Below, one piece after another: positions 42,649 to 51,667 of a stretch of DNA of 64,000 bases. The translations under genes and the position numbers were made by a program. How positions within the stretch are numbered: position 1 is the stretch's first letter; the number at the start of each line of letters is the position of its first letter. The notes below the pieces were generated by a model. That model saw only the letters and a list, made by a program, of their open reading frames with translations, searched no databases and had not been told where the DNA came from. This DNA comes from an uncultured Oscillospiraceae bacterium (GTDB lineage Bacteria; Bacillota; Clostridia; Oscillospirales; Ruminococcaceae): contig CAKSKG010000011.1 in assembly GCA_934464775.1 (NCBI GenBank), positions 11,492 through 75,491 of the forward strand. The letters run 5' to 3'.

Positions 42649-44691
42649 ATGACCCGAAAGCTGGCATATGTTGGATTTTCCTGCATGGCAGGATATATGG
42701 CTGCGTCATTTATCGGATTTATACCGTCCGCAGCGGCGGCTGTTGTGCTTTCTGCTGCGGCGGTCATAATTATTTTTATCGGCAGATCAAAGAAGCTTAT
42801 GACGGCAGTGGTCTGTCTGGTATTTTTCTCGCTGGGGCTGGCAGCATATTCCGCATATGATGAACAGCTGAAGCTGAGATCAAAGGAATATTCCTGCGCA
42901 GATGTCGGATTTACGGGCATTGTGAAGAGTATCGACAGCATAAGCGGCGACAGATTTGCCTATACGCTGAAAGGCAGGGTGAATGACGGTTTTTCGGCAG
43001 GTGTGCTGCTTTACAGCGGCAGGCTTGATGCGGAGATCGGCGATGAGCTGACCTTTTTCGGCAGACTGAAAAAGCCAGAGGACACCTATACCTTTTCTGC
43101 GGAGAAGTATTATAAAAGCAGAGGGATATTTTTCACGGCGGACAGTTCCGATGTGACGGTAAGGCGTGTGGAAGGATTTTCACTGCTTAGAGTGTGCGAC
43201 AGATACGGAAGCTATATCCGTGAGCTGATAAGCGGCACGCTCCGCGGCGATGAGGGTGATTTTCTCACGGCTATGCTGCTGGGAGACAGATCTAAGCTGG
43301 ACAGCAATCTGAAACAGTCGGTATATCGTGCAGGATTCGGGCATATCATGGCGGTTTCGGGAATACATCTTACGGTCATCGCCGTATTTCTCAGAAAACT
43401 TCTTGAAAAGCTAACGCCTTTTGACAAGCGTGAAATATTCATTGTTTCGGTGTTTCCGCTGCTGGCGTTCTGCCTTATGTCTGGCATGAGCGTTTCGGTA
43501 ATGCGAGCATTTATCATGCTGATGATAGTCGGAGCGGCTGATCTTTTCGGCAGGCAGAGCGATACGATGAACTCTCTGGGGCTGGCAGGATTGGTGCTTA
43601 CTGCGGCAAATCCTTATGCGGTCCGTGACAGCGGACTGATACTTTCCTTTGCGGGAGTTATCGCAGTCGGAGTTATTTCTCCGAAGCTTGCGGAAAAGAC
43701 GGAGGAGCTTTTCAAGGGCAGGCTGAAAAGTCACAAGCCGCTGAAAAATTTCCTGAGAAATCTTCTGTCCGCATTATGTGTATTTGTGTTTCTGTTTCCG
43801 TTTTCCGTGCTGATATTTGATGAAGCGTCGGTTGTCTCTCCGGTAACCAATATAGTGTTTGTGCCGTTATGTACGGCTGCGCTGATATTGTGTGCCGCTG
43901 CGGCATTTTTCGGCTGGCAGAAAGCGATTGCTTGCATTTTTATAAAGCTTGCAGGCATTATCGTCAAGCCTGCACTTGCATTTGCAAGATTTGTATCATC
44001 ATGCAGGGGACTGTATATTCCCACGGGTCATACCGCTCCAAGGCTTATAATTTCGGCTGCATTTGCCGTAACTGTACTTATGCTTTTATTCAGATGTGAT
44101 ATTATAAGGACAGTTACATTCAGCATGATATCCGCTGTGATCTGTATTGCTTCGGTATATATAAGCAGAGCAGCTATTGCGGAGCATACATTTGTGACGT
44201 ACATTTCAAGCGGAAAAAGCAGTGTCGTTATAATAAAATACGGCGGACGTGCCGCTGTAATTGACATAAAAAACGGCAGCTCCTGTGCGGAAAAATATCT
44301 GCTGCGTTCGGGAGTTTATGCCGTAGATACGGTGATGCTCACTGATAATGCGGCTTCCGAGGCTGCGGAATATGTTGACAGATTCGCCGAATTTGATATT
44401 GCTTCGTTTTATTGTCCCGAAGAGGCTTTTATCGGTTCGGGAACGCTGGAAAGCAGCGGACTTGTCAGGTATTACAGCAGTGATACAGCTATCACAAATG
44501 AACACTATACAATATATCCTCACCAAAACGGAGATATCTCTGCCGATATCTGCGGCTGCGGATTTACGATATCCGACAGCGGTGAATTTTACACGGCGGA
44601 CGGCACAGGCTATGACGGCTGCTGTATTGAATACGATATTTATGATAATAATGCTGTCGGGAGGTTGATTTTCGTTGGCGGCGATAACTGA
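42649..44691 (+). CDS. comEC: ComEC/Rec2-like competence membrane protein
   Basis: 680 residues with about ten membrane segments. The ComEC competence domain is recognisable (FLTAMLLGDRSKLDS, FGHIMAVSGIHLTVIA, DSGLILSFAGVIAVG). ComEC forms the pore that takes up single-stranded DNA. The C-terminal region (from about 520) sits where the metallo-beta-lactamase-like domain should be, but I see no HxHxDH: the corresponding loop reads VMLTDNAASEAAEYV. So the nuclease-like part is degenerate or lost. It overlaps holA by 17 bases. Confidence 0.88.
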   Translation: MTRKLAYVGFSCMAGYMAASFIGFIPSAAAAVVLSAAAVIIIFIGRSKKLMTAVVCLVFFSLGLAAYSAYDEQLKLRSKEYSCADVGFTGIVKSIDSISGDRFAYTLKGRVNDGFSAGVLLYSGRLDAEIGDELTFFGRLKKPEDTYTFSAEKYYKSRGIFFTADSSDVTVRRVEGFSLLRVCDRYGSYIRELISGTLRGDEGDFLTAMLLGDRSKLDSNLKQSVYRAGFGHIMAVSGIHLTVIAVFLRKLLEKLTPFDKREIFIVSVFPLLAFCLMSGMSVSVMRAFIMLMIVGAADLFGRQSDTMNSLGLAGLVLTAANPYAVRDSGLILSFAGVIAVGVISPKLAEKTEELFKGRLKSHKPLKNFLRNLLSALCVFVFLFPFSVLIFDEASVVSPVTNIVFVPLCTAALILCAAAAFFGWQKAIACIFIKLAGIIVKPALAFARFVSSCRGLYIPTGHTAPRLIISAAFAVTVLMLLFRCDIIRTVTFSMISAVICIASVYISRAAIAEHTFVTYISSGKSSVVIIKYGGRAAVIDIKNGSSCAEKYLLRSGVYAVDTVMLTDNAASEAAEYVDRFAEFDIASFYCPEEAFIGSGTLESSGLVRYYSSDTAITNEHYTIYPHQNGDISADICGCGFTISDSGEFYTADGTGYDGCCIEYDIYDNNAVGRLIFVGGDN

Positions 44692-45724
44692 ATCCGAGCT
44701 TAAAGCTGCCGTTAAAAGCGGCAATTTCTCCAATGTATATCTTCTCTACGGACAGGATTTCTATGCGATAGGGCAGTACACAAAAGCGCTGGTGAAAAGA
44801 CTGGTCAGCGAAGATGCGCAGGATATGAACCTGCATGAATTCGAGGGCCGTGATCTTGATATCGGCGAGCTTACCGATGCCTGCGAGGCGCTGCCAGTGT
44901 TTTCCGAATATTCCTGCGTGACGATATCAAACCTTAACGTGAAGAACAAGGCGCTTTTCGGCAAGGACAGCTACGACGGGCTTATCTCGCTTATCAAGAA
45001 TATGTCCGAGACTACCGTGCTTATCATTTACTATACGGGATTTGATATCTGCGAGGGCAAAAAGAATGCGGATCCTGCTTATAAGCGGCTCATAGACAAT
45101 GTGACAAAGTACGGTTCCGTGTGCTGTTTCAGAACAAAAACCGAAGCGGATACCGCAAAGGATATTGCCGCTGCCGTGAAAAAGCAGAAGGGAATCATCG
45201 GCTATAACGAGGCTTTGCAGCTTGCCCGTATCTGTGCAGGAAACCGTCTGCTGATAAACAGCGAGATCGACAAGCTTGTGTCCTATGCCAACGGCGAAGC
45301 GATAACCTCTGAAATGATAGGTATGCTGTGTGCGGGGCAGGACGATACCAAGATATATGAGCTTACCGATGCCGTTCTGCGCCGTGACAAGGCTGCCGCA
45401 ATGCAGAGATACAATGAGCTTTGCGCAATGCAGTTTGATGTTATGCCGCTGCTGTATTCCATAACGGGAGCTGTGGTGGACGCATACCGTGTAAAGACTG
45501 CCATTGAAAACAGGCACACCGCCGCAGATGTAAAGACCGACTTCAAATACGGTGCAAGAGGCTTTGTGGTGGACAGCGCCATGCGCTCCGCAGGACGCAC
45601 CGATATCGAGCGGCTAAGAAAATGCATATCACTGCTGATCGAATGCGAGATGCAGATAAAATCCCGCCCGAAGGAGCTTCATTCCATACTTATCGAGGAA
45701 ACAATAATAAAGATGCTTTCCTAA
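44675..45724 (+). CDS. holA: DNA polymerase III subunit delta
   Basis: 349 residues. HolA is the clamp-loader subunit that opens the beta sliding clamp. NVYLLYGQDFYAIGQYTK at the N terminus, the TDAVLRRDKAAAMQRY helix in the middle and the C-terminal LIECEMQIKSRPKE match the family. Start is TTG at 44675 with GGGAGG (44660-44665) 9 bases upstream, inside the comEC end. comEC-holA is the usual order in Firmicutes. Confidence 0.9.
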   Translation: MAAITESELKAAVKSGNFSNVYLLYGQDFYAIGQYTKALVKRLVSEDAQDMNLHEFEGRDLDIGELTDACEALPVFSEYSCVTISNLNVKNKALFGKDSYDGLISLIKNMSETTVLIIYYTGFDICEGKKNADPAYKRLIDNVTKYGSVCCFRTKTEADTAKDIAAAVKKQKGIIGYNEALQLARICAGNRLLINSEIDKLVSYANGEAITSEMIGMLCAGQDDTKIYELTDAVLRRDKAAAMQRYNELCAMQFDVMPLLYSITGAVVDAYRVKTAIENRHTAADVKTDFKYGARGFVVDSAMRSAGRTDIERLRKCISLLIECEMQIKSRPKELHSILIEETIIKMLS

Positions 45725-45754
45725 AGCATTACTGGAGGAATAAATATTTTCCGT

Positions 45755-46360
45755 TTGAAACAGGCCGTTGTGGTAGAGGGCAAATATGATATGATAAAGC
45801 TAAAGTCGGTCATAGATGCTGTAATTATCCGCACCGACGGCTTCCGAATATATAAAGACCCCGAAAAAATGGCGCTGATACGTCATTATGCCAACACAAC
45901 GGGAATAATCATACTTACCGATTCCGATACCGCAGGCTTCCGCATACGCCGATATTTAAAGGGCGCTGTGGGCAGCGGAAAGATAACAAATGTCTATATC
46001 CCCGATATATTCGGCAAGGAAAAGCGCAAGGACGCTCCCTCAAAGGAGGGCAAGCTTGGCGTTGAGGGAATAGACAACAGCATACTGATAGAATGCTTCG
46101 CAAAGGCAGGCATTGATATTTCGGGCGAGGGTGCAAATTATGTCCCTCCCGAGGATCCTATTACCCGAATGGATATGTTTGAGCTGGGACTTTCCGGCGG
46201 CAGCGATTCCTCCGCAAAGCGGAAAATGCTGCTGGCACATTACGGTCTGCCCGAGCTTCTTACCACAAACGGCATCGTTGAGGTGCTGAACACCATGATA
46301 ACAAGAGAAGAACTTTATACAGCTGCCGAAAAGCTGTTTGATAATATGGAGGACCGATAG
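45755..46360 (+). CDS. RNase M5-like Toprim protein
   Basis: 201 residues. Toprim domain with VVVEGKYDMIKLKS (catalytic Glu) and ILTDSDTAGFRIR (DxD), then GKEKRKDAPSKEGKLGVEGI, a conserved RNase M5 motif, and a C-terminal DUF4093-like domain. RNase M5 matures 5S rRNA in Bacillus; clostridial relatives of this shape are probable RnmV enzymes. The start is TTG 45755 or an ATT at 45746; GGAGGAA lies at 45734-45740, so the exact start is uncertain. No ATG is available. Confidence 0.8.
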   Translation: MKQAVVVEGKYDMIKLKSVIDAVIIRTDGFRIYKDPEKMALIRHYANTTGIIILTDSDTAGFRIRRYLKGAVGSGKITNVYIPDIFGKEKRKDAPSKEGKLGVEGIDNSILIECFAKAGIDISGEGANYVPPEDPITRMDMFELGLSGGSDSSAKRKMLLAHYGLPELLTTNGIVEVLNTMITREELYTAAEKLFDNMEDR

Positions 46361-46366
46361 ATTTGT

Positions 46367-47827
46367 ATGGTTTTTTCAAGTCTTGATTTTCTGTTTTTCT
46401 TTCTGCCGATCGTTATGATCGTTTACTTTTTCTCCAACACCAAGGTAAGAAATGTTATCCTGCTTGTGTCGGGATTGTTTTTCTATGCATGGGGAGAGCC
46501 GTTTTATATAATCATCATGCTGATTTCAACAGCGATAGATTATACCGCAGGACGGCTTATTGCAAAATATGATGATGACGATAAAAAGCGGCGGGTATTT
46601 TTAATAGTATCGGTCTGCATGAATGTGGGACTGCTTTCGATATTCAAGTACAGTGATTTCATTTTCAATAATATCAGCACGCTTGTGGGAACTCAGGTGA
46701 CAAATCCCGTGCTGTATGTCAACCGTGCCCTGAACAATGCATTTGATCTCGGACTAAGCACGGATCATGTTGATCTTCCTATCGGCATATCATTTTTCAC
46801 GTTCCAGAGTATGTCCTATACTATTGATCTTTATCTCAGAAATATAAAGGTCCAGAAAAGCTTTCTCAGCTTTGCGGCATATATCTCAATGTTTCCGCAG
46901 ATCGTTGCGGGGCCGATCGTCCGCTATGAGGACGTTGCGGCGGAGATCGACAGCCGTACCGTAAATATGTCAAAGATAAGCGTTGGCATCGGCATTTTTA
47001 TAAAGGGTCTTGCAAAAAAGGTGCTGCTGGCAAACAATATCGGCGCACTCTGGACAACTGTAAAGGCTATGGATTACGGCAGTCTGCCTGCTCTTACCGC
47101 ATGGATAGGCATACTTGCATTTACGTTCCAGATCTATTTTGACTTCTCGGGATATTCCGATATGGCAATGGGACTGGGCAAGATGATGGGCTTCAATTTT
47201 CCCGAAAACTTCGATCACCCCTATATCTCCGAAAGCATAAGCGAGTTCTGGCGCCGCTGGCATATCACTCTCGGCTCATGGTTCCGCAGCTATGTGTATA
47301 TCCCTCTCGGCGGAAACCGCAAGGGGGCTGCACGGACGCTTATCAATCTTATGATAGTATGGGGACTGACAGGTCTTTGGCACGGCGCAAGCTGGAATTT
47401 TGTGCTGTGGGGACTGTACTTCGGCGTGATAATCGTTATCGAGCGTGTTGGACTCGGAAAGCTGCTTGAAAAGCTGCCGAGATTCGTTCGGATAATCTAT
47501 ACGTTCCTGCTGACGGTGTTCGGCTGGATACTTTTCGATACGGACACTCTTTCCGATGCGGGACATTATTTCCTTGCGCTTTTCGGAGGCGGAGGAAGCT
47601 TCGCAGACAGCTATTCGGTGTATCTGCTTGCCGCAAATGCGCTTATTCTTATAGTCTGCGCAGTAGGCTCAACAATGCTTCCCTCAAAGCTTTACAGCAA
47701 GCTGAAGCTCCGCACGGGTGCGGCTTCGGGATATATCATGCCTGCGGTTCAGGCAGCGGTGCTTATAATCTGCTCCGCATATCTTGTTGATGCTACCTAT
47801 AATCCGTTCATGTATTTCAGATTCTAA
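46367..47827 (+). CDS. MBOAT O-acyltransferase (AlgI/DltB type)
   Basis: 486 residues and about 11 membrane segments. The MBOAT catalytic His is in GLTGLWHGASWNFVLWG, and FWRRWHITLGSWFRSYVYIP is the family motif. Members move acyl groups across the membrane onto surface polysaccharides. The neighbouring DHHW protein supports this: such pairs resemble AlgI/AlgJ or PatA/PatB. The acceptor polymer is unknown. The gene follows the RNase M5-like gene by 6 bases. Confidence 0.92.
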   Translation: MVFSSLDFLFFFLPIVMIVYFFSNTKVRNVILLVSGLFFYAWGEPFYIIIMLISTAIDYTAGRLIAKYDDDDKKRRVFLIVSVCMNVGLLSIFKYSDFIFNNISTLVGTQVTNPVLYVNRALNNAFDLGLSTDHVDLPIGISFFTFQSMSYTIDLYLRNIKVQKSFLSFAAYISMFPQIVAGPIVRYEDVAAEIDSRTVNMSKISVGIGIFIKGLAKKVLLANNIGALWTTVKAMDYGSLPALTAWIGILAFTFQIYFDFSGYSDMAMGLGKMMGFNFPENFDHPYISESISEFWRRWHITLGSWFRSYVYIPLGGNRKGAARTLINLMIVWGLTGLWHGASWNFVLWGLYFGVIIVIERVGLGKLLEKLPRFVRIIYTFLLTVFGWILFDTDTLSDAGHYFLALFGGGGSFADSYSVYLLAANALILIVCAVGSTMLPSKLYSKLKLRTGAASGYIMPAVQAAVLIICSAYLVDATYNPFMYFRF

Positions 47828-47842
47828 GGAGGTGTGCCGTTT

Positions 47843-49057
47843 ATGGGCAAAAAGAAAAAGAATTCTTCCGACGGCATCACCGTCGGTCAGGTGGAAAAGC
47901 TGGGAAAGAACCGCAAGAGGCATCTTATTGCCGTTTCTGCTTTGTCAATGATAATATTTTTTGCGATACTGATATATTTTGCGATAATGACGGTTTTCAG
48001 CGAAAAGGCGACCTTTTCCGAGCTGGAGAACCGCAATCTGAAAAAATTCCCGAAATTCAGCTCCGAGGAGCTTTTCAGCGGAGATTATACCGAGGGGCTG
48101 GAGGAATATACGGCAGACCATTTCTTCGGACGTGATTTCTTTGTAAAGCTCAAGACCTATTGTGACCTTGCAGTGGGCAAGCATGAGCGCAACGGCGTGT
48201 ATATACTGGGTGACAGACTGGTGCAGCGTGTTGATGAGCCTGACAGCGGCAGGATAGACAAGAGCATTGAGGGCATAAATAAATTTGCGGCGGATAATGA
48301 TGTTCCCGTATTTGTTATGATAGCTCCCACGGCAGGGGATATCTATTCGGACGAGCTGCCCTACGGCGCACCTATGCTGGACCAGAAGCAGTTCATTGAG
48401 AATGTATATTCAAGGCTGGACAGCAGCATTTCCGCAATAGATGTTTATTCGGCGCTTAGCCTTAACAGGGATAATTATATCTATTACCGCAACGATCATC
48501 ACTGGACATCGGCAGGGGCATATTCCGCATATGCCGCAGCAGGCAAAAAAATGGGCTATACTCCCGTGCCGCTCACATCATATGATATCGAGCATGCTTC
48601 CTATGATTTTAAGGGTACGCTGTACTCTTCCGCACTTTATGACAATATAGAAGCCGATACCATAGACTATTATCACTGCATCGACGGCTACAATGTAACG
48701 GGCGAATATGTGACAAAGGGACTCGGTGAAGAGCCTGAGGTATATGACAGCATTTATTTCCGTGATTATCTTTCCGTAAAGGATAAGTATTCCTCATTCA
48801 CGGGCTCCAATCAGCCCATTGTAACGGTAAAGACCGACTGCCCCGGCGGCAGGCTGCTTATCATCAAGGACAGCTACGCTCACAGCTATCTGCCGTTCCT
48901 TACCCAACATTATTCCGAGATCACCATGTTCGATCTCCGATATGTTCAGATAAGCTATAAGGATATCATCGACGTAAGCGACTACGATCAGGTGCTGTTT
49001 CTGTACAATGCGGCAACATTCACCACCGATGATAATCTGAAAAAACTTTGCTATTGA
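47843..49057 (+). CDS. DHHW-family extracytoplasmic protein, acetyltransferase partner
   Basis: About 404 residues. N-terminal basic stretch and membrane anchor (around 26-53), then an SGNH-like extracytoplasmic domain with VFVMIAPTAGDIYSDELPYG and the characteristic RNDHHWTSAGAYSAY. LIIKDSYAHSYLP holds the likely Ser of the fold. DHHW/AlgX-type proteins take the acyl group exported by the MBOAT partner and transfer it to a glycan. ATG 47843 is used because AAGGAGG lies ten bases upstream and GTG 47834 lies too close. Confidence 0.87.
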   Translation: MGKKKKNSSDGITVGQVEKLGKNRKRHLIAVSALSMIIFFAILIYFAIMTVFSEKATFSELENRNLKKFPKFSSEELFSGDYTEGLEEYTADHFFGRDFFVKLKTYCDLAVGKHERNGVYILGDRLVQRVDEPDSGRIDKSIEGINKFAADNDVPVFVMIAPTAGDIYSDELPYGAPMLDQKQFIENVYSRLDSSISAIDVYSALSLNRDNYIYYRNDHHWTSAGAYSAYAAAGKKMGYTPVPLTSYDIEHASYDFKGTLYSSALYDNIEADTIDYYHCIDGYNVTGEYVTKGLGEEPEVYDSIYFRDYLSVKDKYSSFTGSNQPIVTVKTDCPGGRLLIIKDSYAHSYLPFLTQHYSEITMFDLRYVQISYKDIIDVSDYDQVLFLYNAATFTTDDNLKKLCY

Positions 49058-49363
49058 TTTTGCGGCTGTTTTTTCGCCGTATTTTATGAAATCATTCAGC
49101 AGTGCGGCTGTTTCATACAAAAAGTCGGAACGGGCATTTTCCGCCGCAGTAGCGCATTTCTCCGCTGTGCATAGAATATATCAAGCGCAGAGGTTCCGCA
49201 CCGTGTCGGGCAGAAGTGGCATATGAATGAAGTATGCCCGTGAGTCGGAGCTTCACCTTTGGCGGAGCGGACCGAAGCGCATTATATAGATCATACTTTC
49301 CGCTTTAAACGGAAAGCAATACCTGCATCGGCAGCAGTGCCGATGCAGGCTGATTTTAGGGTA
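49058..49363. other. structured intergenic region, function unknown
   Basis: 306 bases without a credible gene. It holds many paired stretches: CGGAAC near 49108 with GTTCCG near 49191, CTGTGC with GCGCAG, GGGCA with TGCCC, CTTTCCG with CGGAAAG (about 49297-49317), and a 12-base-pair hairpin CTGCATCGGCA/TGCCGATGCAG closed again by CAATACC/GGTATTG (49318-49366). A T run follows, so the right part may be the terminator of the DHHW gene. I do not recognise a known RNA family. Confidence 0.45.
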
Positions 49364-49392
49364 TTGACCTTTTTGACGAAATATTATATACT
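49364..49392 (+). promoter_or_regulatory. promoter of rpe
   Basis: TTGACC (49364-49369) and TATACT (49387-49392) with a 17-base spacer. The -35 overlaps the right arm of the preceding hairpin. Confidence 0.65.
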
Positions 49393-49445
49393 TATATATT
49401 AAGGAACATAACGAATAATTCCCGTAAAACAAAGGATCTGATAAA

Positions 49446-50099
49446 ATGAATATTAAAATCTCACCGTCAATATTAAGTGCCGACCTTTGCAGTCTCGGCA
49501 GGGATATAAAGCTCACCGAGGAGGCAGGAGCGGATTATCTCCACTTTGATGTTATGGACGGAGTTTTTGTTAATAATATAAGCTACGGCATTCCCGTGCT
49601 TCAGTCGGTCAGAAAGAATACCGATCTTGTGCTGGACGTGCATCTGATGATAACGGAGCCTCATCGCTTTATCAAGGCATTTGCCGACAGCGGCGCCGAT
49701 ATCATCACGTTCCACAGCGAGGCTGAAAGCGATATCGAGGGTACTGTAAAGCTTATCAGGGAATGCGGCAAAAAAGCGGCTGTTGCCATAAAGCCAGCAA
49801 CTCCCGTCGAAAGTATTTACAAATACATCAATGATGTTGATATGATACTTATAATGACCGTTGAACCGGGCTTCGGCGGACAGGGCTTTATATATGAGAC
49901 GGTGGACAAGATATCCGCTCTCCGCAAATATGCGGAAAGCAGGGGGATTGACCTCGATATCCAGGTTGACGGCGGAATAAATGCCGAAACTGCCGATATC
50001 GTAAGAAAAGCGGGAGCAAACGTTCTTGTGGCAGGCTCTTATTTCTATAAGGCAGCGGACAAGGAAAAGGCTGTCGGTATCCTCAGAGGAAATGTCTGA
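49446..50099 (+). CDS. rpe: ribulose-phosphate 3-epimerase
   Basis: 217 residues, TIM barrel. ISPSILSADLCSLG, the metal-binding HFDVMDG, VHLMI, MTVEPGFGGQGF and the phosphate-binding DGGI and LVAGSYFYKA are all in place. It interconverts D-ribulose and D-xylulose 5-phosphate in the pentose phosphate pathway, and so connects with the arabinose product made by AraD. It stands alone here, without the usual rsgA/prpC partners, and converges with mecA. Confidence 0.94.
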   Translation: MNIKISPSILSADLCSLGRDIKLTEEAGADYLHFDVMDGVFVNNISYGIPVLQSVRKNTDLVLDVHLMITEPHRFIKAFADSGADIITFHSEAESDIEGTVKLIRECGKKAAVAIKPATPVESIYKYINDVDMILIMTVEPGFGGQGFIYETVDKISALRKYAESRGIDLDIQVDGGINAETADIVRKAGANVLVAGSYFYKAADKEKAVGILRGNV

Positions 50100-50101
50100 A
50101 T

Positions 50102-50677
50102 CTATTCTTTCAGTTCGCACAGAGCCTCAACCGCTTCGGAGCCTATAAGCTGACAGCAATGCTCACGGGTGAATGCGGCACGTATAGCCGCTTCGGACTT
50201 TTCCGTATCGGAGGGTTTTGCTCCGTTTGGCGTGCCTGTTATCTCGAATGGTTCTTTTATGCCGATCATAAGCCTGTATTCCGTGTCGGAGCAGTAAAGA
50301 CAGCTGGTCTTGATATGTTCGCCCAGCCGTTCCTTCAGCTCGCAGGCGCAGGATATCAGCTCGTCAATGTCACGGCAGAAAAACATTATCTCGATAAGCT
50401 CGCCTGCGTCGTCCGCATTGGTTATCTCCGTTCCCGAGGAATTGGAAAGATACATCATGCAGCCGCCGCTTCGGCAGGGAAAAACTTCGATATAAAGCCG
50501 TGAATTTGAAAGATCAATTGCTTTAAGGCGGTAGGCTTCGTCAAGAATATGAAGAATGAGCCGTCTTGTGCTGATGTTGTTTTCATCAATGGTGTTGTAG
50601 CTTACGTTGAACACCCTAAGATCAAGGGGAGTAAGCGATACCTTTAAAGTGCATTTGCCTATTAATTCGATATGCAA
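50102..50677 (-). CDS. mecA: MecA-like adaptor protein
   Basis: 191 residues. The N-terminal MHIELIGKCTLKVSLTPLDL and RLILHILDEAYR resemble the MecA N-terminal domain, which binds clients; the C-terminal part with EIMFFCRDIDELISCACEL fits the ClpC-binding domain. MecA hands ComK and other proteins to ClpC for degradation. The similarity is moderate and the protein is shorter than B. subtilis MecA (218). It is 3 bases from rpe and divergent from the Rnf-like genes. Confidence 0.7.
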   Translation of the reverse strand: MHIELIGKCTLKVSLTPLDLRVFNVSYNTIDENNISTRRLILHILDEAYRLKAIDLSNSRLYIEVFPCRSGGCMMYLSNSSGTEITNADDAGELIEIMFFCRDIDELISCACELKERLGEHIKTSCLYCSDTEYRLMIGIKEPFEITGTPNGAKPSDTEKSEAAIRAAFTREHCCQLIGSEAVEALCELKE

Positions 50678-50704
50678 ATAATCATCTCCGGAGATTGAAA
50701 TTTT

Positions 50705-51652
50705 ATGATAAAAACCTTAAAAAAGGAAAAAAGCCCTTTTTCGGTAATGGCAGATCTAACAGTCTGTCTTGCTGTGCTGGAGGGAATGGCAGTCTATTAT
50801 TATGGTCTGCGTGCGCTTGTGACAGCCTTTGTATCAGCTGCGGCGTGCATGATATGCGATGCCGTATGCAAAAAGGTGAGAGGGCCGGAAAGCGACAGCA
50901 GGGATATTTCACCGTTTATAACGGGACTGACCCTTGCTCTTATGATGCCTGCTTCAGTGCCTTATTATATATTGATAACGGCGGCAATTTTTGCCGAAGT
51001 GATATCCAAGCACGCATTCGGCGGCTTAAGCTGTCAGATATTCAGCGGAGCTGCCGCAGGATATGCTTTTACCGAAATATGCTTTCCCCGTTCGGTGCTG
51101 TCTTATCCGGCACCTCATGAATATGTTTCCGTTTCGGGGGCGGCGGACGCAGTGCTTCATCAGTCGCTTTCAAAAACGATGCTCAATGCAACATCATCGG
51201 GAGTGAGCGATTATGAGCTGCTGCTGGGAAAATTCGTTTCTCCTATGGGAACAGGGGTTATTATACTGCTTATTGCGGTATGCATCTATCTGATAGTCCG
51301 CCGTTCGGTATCGGTGACGGTATTCGCTTCACAGGCGGCTGTTTACGGCATATTTTCATTTATATTCGGCGGATTTGAGATAAGTGCCGTGAAATATGCA
51401 TTTGTCTGCGGAATGTTTCTTTTCGGTTCCGCATTCATCACTTCCGTGACAGGCTTTGTGCCGAAAAGCTTTCCTGCCCGGATTATTTATGGTATTCTGC
51501 TGGGGCTTCTGATATGCCTGTTCAGATTTTATGCATACGCCGAGAACCCCATAATATACGCAGCGCTGATCGCTGCACCCATAAGATTTTATCTTGACAG
51601 AGTTTTTGCAAAAAAGGAGACCGACGGCAGTGACTTAAAAGCTGCCGAATAA
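50705..51652 (+). CDS. RnfD-like membrane protein
   Basis: 315 residues, nine to ten membrane segments, homologous to RnfD/NqrB. Recognisable stretches: DISPFITGLTLALMMPASVP, SKHAFGGLSCQIFSGAAAGY (in place of the usual NPFNPA) and LLLGKFVSP. The flavin-attachment position (usually GAT) reads LNAT at 160-163, so covalent FMN binding is uncertain. In a full Rnf complex this subunit passes electrons and pumps Na+ or H+. Genes for RnfE and RnfA follow; none for B, C or G. Confidence 0.82.
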   Translation: MIKTLKKEKSPFSVMADLTVCLAVLEGMAVYYYGLRALVTAFVSAAACMICDAVCKKVRGPESDSRDISPFITGLTLALMMPASVPYYILITAAIFAEVISKHAFGGLSCQIFSGAAAGYAFTEICFPRSVLSYPAPHEYVSVSGAADAVLHQSLSKTMLNATSSGVSDYELLLGKFVSPMGTGVIILLIAVCIYLIVRRSVSVTVFASQAAVYGIFSFIFGGFEISAVKYAFVCGMFLFGSAFITSVTGFVPKSFPARIIYGILLGLLICLFRFYAYAENPIIYAALIAAPIRFYLDRVFAKKETDGSDLKAAE

Positions 51653-51667
51653 TAAGGAGGGGAGCAT

